DNA of 18,661 nt, from positions 1-18,661 of the forward strand of contig JAPPPH010000119.1 in the NCBI GenBank assembly GCA_028817635.1, in the 5' to 3' direction. The stretch's first letter is position 1. The number at the start of each line of letters is the position of its first letter. This document shows positions 16,301 through 18,661 of this stretch, piece after piece. The position numbers were made by a program, and so were the translations under genes. Source of the DNA: Verrucomicrobiales bacterium (GTDB lineage: Bacteria > Verrucomicrobiota > Verrucomicrobiia > Limisphaerales > UBA1096). Below the pieces are notes generated by a model. It searched no databases. It saw nothing but the letters and a program-made list of their open reading frames with translations, and had not been told where the DNA came from.

Positions 16301-16533
16301 TGACACTCGATGCAGTGCGTCCGCAGAAATGGTTTCAGCGCATTGAGTGCCTTGTCCGCACGCGCTTGGCCAAGCGGGAGGAAAATGAGGGCCAACGTGG
16401 CCAAGCCGAGCTGCCGTGCATGGCGGCGGACTCGCAGGCTCGTCCCTCCAAGCCAAGCGCGTCCGGAAAATTTTTGAAATGGAGGGACGAGCCTGCGAGT
16501 CCGAAGACGATTTATCAACGAAGCCAAGCTCAT
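13399..16533 (-). CDS. PSCyt-DUF1587-DUF1592-DUF1588-DUF1585 protein with PA14 domain
   Basis: 1044 residues. The n-region before the signal peptide is unusually long (about 38 residues, arginine-rich) and contains both arms of a 24-bp inverted repeat; the hydrophobic core is 'LGLATLALIFLPLGQA', cleaved near ARA. Heme motif CIECHG near 74-79; DUF1587 ('RRLNRLELRSTLRDLLHL') near 150; DUF1592/1595 core ('FAARAWRRPVTDAEV') near 490-515; a PA14 domain at about 535-660 ('YYGMVFEGRLETPVAGEYEFELASDDGSRLLV', carbohydrate-binding in many proteins); DUF1592 continues ('LASRLSYFLWSSMPDE'); DUF1588 with second CxxCH near 925 ('KIDPMGFAFENFDPVGRW'); DUF1585 at the end. The ATG at 16533 has GGAGG 4 bases upstream. 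It follows a DUF1552 gene by 16 bases, the reverse of the order in the other two pairs. Function unknown; the PA14 domain hints at glycan contact. Confidence 0.9.
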   Translation of the reverse strand: MSLASLINRLRTRRLVPPFQKFSGRAWLGGTSLRVRRHARQLGLATLALIFLPLGQARADKALNALKPFLRTHCIECHGPDKQKNEIRFDTLGTDLTDRRTLEIWQDALDQLNLGEMPPKKAAQPKRADTAQFIDALSARLELAYAQRKSTGGQTVIRRLNRLELRSTLRDLLHLQGAPYRPGAVSGLVDNNGNGRVERQGNDPVRFFPEDELDEGFANIGDRLVMSDFLLKLMLGAAEETIGAATHPGPKPSVEPREFAAPFVQGRKLGQRTIETVAREEFHKEVDLLTQRYYEGGDGRLVPRELGGGVRVSGRYRVTVEVSGHNQKHPWDELAKTDQSQPFKIGLHVADARNGGIGGPTSRTVQVWELPGDGKRRTFSAELWIDDTWMPWIGWENGPYDRNFRAERLVEKYYPAQFKPRPDRKTVPKEVFDAWPVEMARVLLKAGYAGPNVRVHRLKLEPLIDQWPPRSHVALYGSGPVSQADVEKLLKNFAARAWRRPVTDAEVAPYVKLVRGLMADPKAKPLGAIKDLKYRVYHGKWTKLPVFDELKPAAEGALASGLVDIRPARKPDYYGMVFEGRLETPVAGEYEFELASDDGSRLLVAGQKAIEHDGLHGASTKRGKVRLSKGTHAIRLEYFAYGRPNSLRLAWSGPGIASAPLSVMPAAPQQVVGNPDEARAIRALQAGYTALLCSPRFLYLRENAGALDGYALASRLSYFLWSSMPDETLFRLAAEHKLRDPAVMRAQVERMLKDPKAEAFVQNFTTTWLRLDKLGKMPPEKGGPFRFYHDRRMEPMLSKQAAAFFADVLVRNERITTFIHSDHTYLNAHIARWMYNRYDVPGEGMIRVPTNDPRRGGILTMPAVMTATANGVDTSPIVRGVWLLENILGSPPSPPPPDVEPLSPDLRNAKTIREQLELHRKHEACASCHRKIDPMGFAFENFDPVGRWRTHYRTDGRPQIDPATELPNGDQLADIVAFKQMLLKREPDFARCLTEKMLTYATGRRLEPLDRGEVNKITTALAKNGNRLRDLVHLVATSEIFLRK
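16363..16376. repeat. Palindrome copy CGCTTGGCCAAGCG at a signal peptide end
   Basis: Perfect 14-bp palindrome read PLGQAR at the end of the hydrophobic core of the PA14/DUF1592 protein. It is the only exact copy in this 3.1-kb gene. Confidence 0.92.
16427..16503. repeat. Perfect 24-bp inverted repeat (hairpin) inside the 5' end of a gene
   Basis: Arms at 16427-16450 and 16480-16503 are exact reverse complements (24 bp), separated by 29 bp. The right arm matches the dispersed repeat at 36-60 over 23 bp. The whole structure lies in the coding sequence for the long n-region of the PA14/DUF1592 protein (about residues 11-36). It could form a stable mRNA hairpin near the start codon. Confidence 0.9.
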
Positions 16534-16537
16534 GAAC

Positions 16538-16542
16538 CCTCC
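16538..16542 (-). promoter_or_regulatory. Ribosome binding site GGAGG for the PA14/DUF1592 gene
   Basis: On the minus strand GGAGG is followed by four bases and the ATG at 16533, in the 16-base gap after the upstream DUF1552 gene. It supports the annotated start and therefore the unusually long N-terminal region. Confidence 0.6.
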
Positions 16543-16549
16543 GCTTTGC

Positions 16550-17812
16550 TTACGCCTTCCGCTCGAGGCCGGTCAGGGTGCCGGAGCTGGTACCGAAGCG
16601 GTCGGCTTCCACACCGAAGTTTTGCAGCATGGACAGCAACAGATTCGCCGCCGGCACGCGCTGCGCATCTGCTTCCGGATAAATCTTCGACTCACCGTGC
16701 TTGAAGCCGCCGCCGGCGAGCAGCAACGGCAGGTTCTTCGTGGAGTGCGTTCCCGTGGCCATGCCGCAGCCGAAGAACACCATCGTGTGATCGAGCAGAT
16801 TGCCGCCGTTGATGGGATCTTCCTGCGCCTTGAGCAGATCGAGCAGGTGCGCCATCTGCGCGGTCATGTTGGCCTCGATCTTCATCAGCGCGCTGGTGTG
16901 GCTGTCGCGATTGCCATGATGCGAAAAACCGTGGTAGCCGCCGTTCAGCCCGAAGTCGCCATTCACGAAACCGGACGACAACGTAATCGCGCGCGTGGAG
17001 TCGGTCTGGATCGCCAGCGCAATCAGCTCCATCATCGCCTTGAGATCAGCCGCCGTGCCCTTGCCTTGAGGCGGCTCGGGATGATCGGTCTTCGGCTTGG
17101 GCCGGTCGACCCACGGCTCCTGTTGCACGATCTTTTTCTCCAGCGACCGCACCGAGTCGAGGTATTCCTCAAACTTGTGCTGATCCTGTTTGCCGAGCTG
17201 GCCCTTCACCGCTTTTGCCTGCTCCAGCACAACATCCAAAATACTGCCGTGCAACTTGAACTGCTGCCGTTGCTTGGCCTTGGCTGCGGCCGGTTCCTCG
17301 AGGAACAACGCGCGATACGTTTGCCGCAAATCAATCGCCGGCACCTGCACGCCCGTGCGCGTGAAGCTGGTGAGGTTGGCTTCATTCACGCGGACTGTTA
17401 GCGACGGAAACCGTGTGGCCGCGCCCACGTGCTCGGCCATCTTTTGGTCGAGACTGATATTGCCTTCCGGAAATCCCGCCGCCAGATGCGGCCGCACACC
17501 ACTGAGCAGCACCGGCACGCCCTGATGCCCGCCCGTGTTGCCATGGTCGAGATTGGAGAAAACCGTGAAATCCTTCCGATGCCGCTCGAGCGGCTTCAGC
17601 GTCGGTGTCAACGCGTAATCCGTGCCCGCCGTGGCCGGGAAAAAGCCCTTCTTATAAATGCCGTAGTTGTTCGAGAGACATACGAACCGCTTGAGTGGGC
17701 CGTTGCGTCGTGCCGCCTTCCCGGCGGCACGCAGGGCAGGAAGCGACTCGAGCAGCGGCAGCGCGATAGCCACGCCCGCGCCCTTCAAAAATTTTCGTCT
17801 GTCCAAGTTCAT
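16550..17812 (-). CDS. DUF1552 family protein, Tat-exported (third copy)
   Basis: About 420 residues. The start is ATG 17810-17812, giving MNLDRRKFLKGAGVAIALPLLE, a clear Tat signal (DRRKFLKG). An upstream TTG at 17848 is inside a palindromic repeat and not credible. DUF1552 landmarks: 'FVCLSNNYGIYKKGFFP', 'DFTVFSNLDHGNTGGHQGVP', 'SLDQKMAEHVGAATRFPSL', a glutamine/lysine helical segment near 210-240 and 'GNLLDHTMVFFGCGMATG' near the C-terminus. Function of the family unknown. It is first in a two-gene operon with the PA14/DUF1592 gene 16 bases downstream. A palindrome dimer sits 13 bases upstream of its start codon, in its leader. Confidence 0.91.
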   Translation of the reverse strand: MNLDRRKFLKGAGVAIALPLLESLPALRAAGKAARRNGPLKRFVCLSNNYGIYKKGFFPATAGTDYALTPTLKPLERHRKDFTVFSNLDHGNTGGHQGVPVLLSGVRPHLAAGFPEGNISLDQKMAEHVGAATRFPSLTVRVNEANLTSFTRTGVQVPAIDLRQTYRALFLEEPAAAKAKQRQQFKLHGSILDVVLEQAKAVKGQLGKQDQHKFEEYLDSVRSLEKKIVQQEPWVDRPKPKTDHPEPPQGKGTAADLKAMMELIALAIQTDSTRAITLSSGFVNGDFGLNGGYHGFSHHGNRDSHTSALMKIEANMTAQMAHLLDLLKAQEDPINGGNLLDHTMVFFGCGMATGTHSTKNLPLLLAGGGFKHGESKIYPEADAQRVPAANLLLSMLQNFGVEADRFGTSSGTLTGLERKA

Positions 17813-17824
17813 TACAAAAACATC

Positions 17825-17851
17825 CCGCTTGGCCAAGCGCTTGGCCAAGCG
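17825..17851. repeat. Head-to-tail palindrome dimer in a 5' leader
   Basis: Two exact 12-mers in tandem (17827-17838, 17839-17850), upstream of the DUF1552 start at 17812. It is the only clearly non-coding exact copy, and sits between the gene and the AT-rich tail, where an operator would be expected. Confidence 0.93.
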
Positions 17852-18098
17852 AACGAAGTCCGGAAAAACTGAAGAGAGATCCTTCTTCCGTCAACCTTTC
17901 GAAGGGTGGTTCTTTAGAGGATATTCAAACCGAAAACACACCGTTGACCATTCATTGAATTCATTGTGATTCATCAATCTTCGATGTCACAATAGACCCA
18001 ATTATCGGAAGTCAGAGAGATGAATTAATCCTCTATCTCTGCTTTTCATGCTTAACTTCGTAACCTAACTATCAGCCAATGTGTTTAAATAGACGACC

Positions 18099-18353
18099 AT
18101 GAAACTACTTGAATGGAAATCATTTGCTATAGGTGTATTGTTAACTACTACTGTAGTTCTCGGTACAGGTGCTTCAAATAAACCTTCTAATAAGAAACTT
18201 TTGGAAAACATTGAAATTTTGTCGTGGGACAAAAATCAGCAATGGGAGTTTAAAACATCCAATACCAAAAATATTCCTAAGGGATGGGAACCCTTTGCTT
18301 ACGATAGTAACGATAATTTTGATCCACTTCTCTTACGTCGACGCATCAAATAA
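18099..18353 (+). CDS. Small membrane-anchored protein, DUF4177-like C-terminus
   Basis: 84 residues. Charged N-terminus, then one hydrophobic segment at about 9-25 (FAIGVLLTTTVVLGTG), so either a signal peptide or a membrane anchor. The remainder, 'QQWEFKTSN', 'IPKGWEPFAYD' and 'LLLRRRIK', resembles the short 'WEYK...GWE...LRR' pattern of DUF4177-like proteins, but the match is weak and I do not recognise a characterised relative. No clear ribosome site precedes the ATG. Codon use is AT-rich, unlike every other gene here. It stands alone, with no gene within 280 bases on either side. Confidence 0.55.
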   Translation: MKLLEWKSFAIGVLLTTTVVLGTGASNKPSNKKLLENIEILSWDKNQQWEFKTSNTKNIPKGWEPFAYDSNDNFDPLLLRRRIK

Positions 18354-18512
18354 TCAATTTAGATTAATTTGTCTCATGCCAATAAAATCGTAACTCTTTC
18401 GATTTGTTCTTAGAGATTTTGAAGTTCCCTTTGTTTCTCTTACTTCTTCTGTTCTAAACGTAGAGAGCCCTAAATCTCAGTTAAATAACACACAATTGAT
18501 AAGGCTTTTAAA

Positions 18513-18536
18513 CTAAATCACAAACAAGTGATTTAG
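18513..18536. repeat. 9-bp perfect hairpin CTAAATCAC / GTGATTTAG
   Basis: Arms 18513-18521 and 18528-18536 with a 6-base loop. Lacks a T-tract, so it is not a standard terminator; it could be a regulator site or structured RNA. Confidence 0.5.
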
Positions 18537-18554
18537 ACTTCGGATAAGTACAGA

Positions 18555-18574
18555 AGAAGTTCAGAGAAGTTCAG
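18555..18574 (+). repeat. Tandem duplication of AGAAGTTCAG
   Basis: The 10-mer occurs twice in direct succession, shortly after the hairpin. Function unknown. Confidence 0.6.
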
Positions 18575-18661
18575 CGTCAACCCACTATTAAATACTGAAC
18601 TGGTGAGATTACCATCGGTTTGAGAATCAATGGAACCTCTTCAGATCGAACTATTTAAATA

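Larger units (their letters stand above)
17880..18661. other. AT-rich tail of different base composition
   Basis: From about 17880 GC content falls from roughly 60 percent to roughly 35-37 percent (counted on sample lines) and stays low to the window end. No palindrome copies occur here. It may be foreign DNA, an island edge or a low-GC intergenic zone. The first 220 bases (to 18098) contain no gene I can support. Confidence 0.8.
18354..18661. other. Gene-free AT-rich stretch with a hairpin and a tandem repeat
   Basis: No ORF worth supporting. It holds a perfect hairpin at 18513-18536 and a 10-bp tandem duplication at 18555-18574; otherwise nothing recognisable. Confidence 0.6.

Noticed and set aside
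14920..16704. 594-residue open frame on the plus strand
   Set aside because: It is antisense to the PA14/DUF1592 gene, has no family features, and arises from GC-rich codon bias; the opposite strand has clear domains.
1393..17851. Palindrome series as a CRISPR array
   Set aside because: Units are 12 bp, mostly within genes, irregularly spaced over 16 kb and without spacers or cas genes.
1661..17851. Palindromes as rho-independent terminators
   Set aside because: They lie inside genes or leaders, have no loop and lack a following T-tract.
18169..18393. Alternative 74-residue frame in the AT-rich tail
   Set aside because: Overlaps the 18099 ORF in another frame and lacks its signal-peptide and GWE/LRR features.
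1..18661. tRNA, rRNA or transposase genes
   Set aside because: I saw no cloverleaf, ribosomal RNA or transposase signature anywhere in the window.

Overview
The window looks like a chromosomal piece of a GC-rich bacterium of the Planctomycetota/Verrucomicrobiota group, most likely a marine- or soil-type verrucomicrobium. The evidence is the dense set of gene families typical of that group: three Tat-exported DUF1552 proteins, three very large c-heme 'planctomycete cytochrome' proteins (PSCyt/PSD families, one DUF1549/DUF1553 and two DUF1587/DUF1592/DUF1588/DUF1585), a secreted sulfatase, and small exported proteins. The phylum assignment is an inference from gene content, not from a marker gene.

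Layout. Positions 1-136 are intergenic and carry one copy of a 25-bp dispersed repeat. On the minus strand, 6160 down to 137 holds a tightly spaced set: pdxA, a secreted HExxH metallopeptidase-like protein, a DUF1549/DUF1553 cytochrome-domain protein and a DUF1552 protein. A plus-strand gene at 6307-7257 encodes an exported protein ending in a glyoxalase (VOC) domain. It converges on a second minus-strand set, 12731 down to 7274: a DUF1592-type cytochrome-domain protein, a DUF1552 protein and a sulfatase. A plus-strand RelB/ParE-type toxin-antitoxin pair (12853-13379) sits between this set and a third minus-strand set, 17812 down to 13399: a DUF1552 protein followed by a DUF1592-type protein with a PA14 domain. 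From about 17880 to the end the base composition drops sharply to AT-rich, with a single small membrane-anchored ORF.

How the genes may work together. The three cytochrome-domain/DUF1552 pairs plus the sulfatase resemble the export-heavy polysaccharide or sulfated-compound modules of this phylum. Their biochemical roles are not established, so this remains a context-based inference.

The most unusual feature is a dispersed perfect palindrome, GCTTGGCCAAGC (extended form CCGCTTGGCCAAGCGG). I count 13 exact 12-mer copies in 18.7 kb, where about 0.001 are expected in random sequence, plus several one-mismatch copies. Many form head-to-tail 12-bp dimers. Most lie inside genes, where they read as RLAK or LGQA. 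A striking share fall at the signal-peptide cleavage region of exported proteins. None occurs in the AT-rich tail. This could be a highly iterated palindrome (analogous to cyanobacterial HIP1), a short mobile coding palindrome (analogous to Rickettsia palindromic elements), or a protein-binding or uptake site. A second repeat, present as a perfect 24-bp inverted pair inside the 5' end of one gene and as a direct copy near position 36, is unrelated to it.
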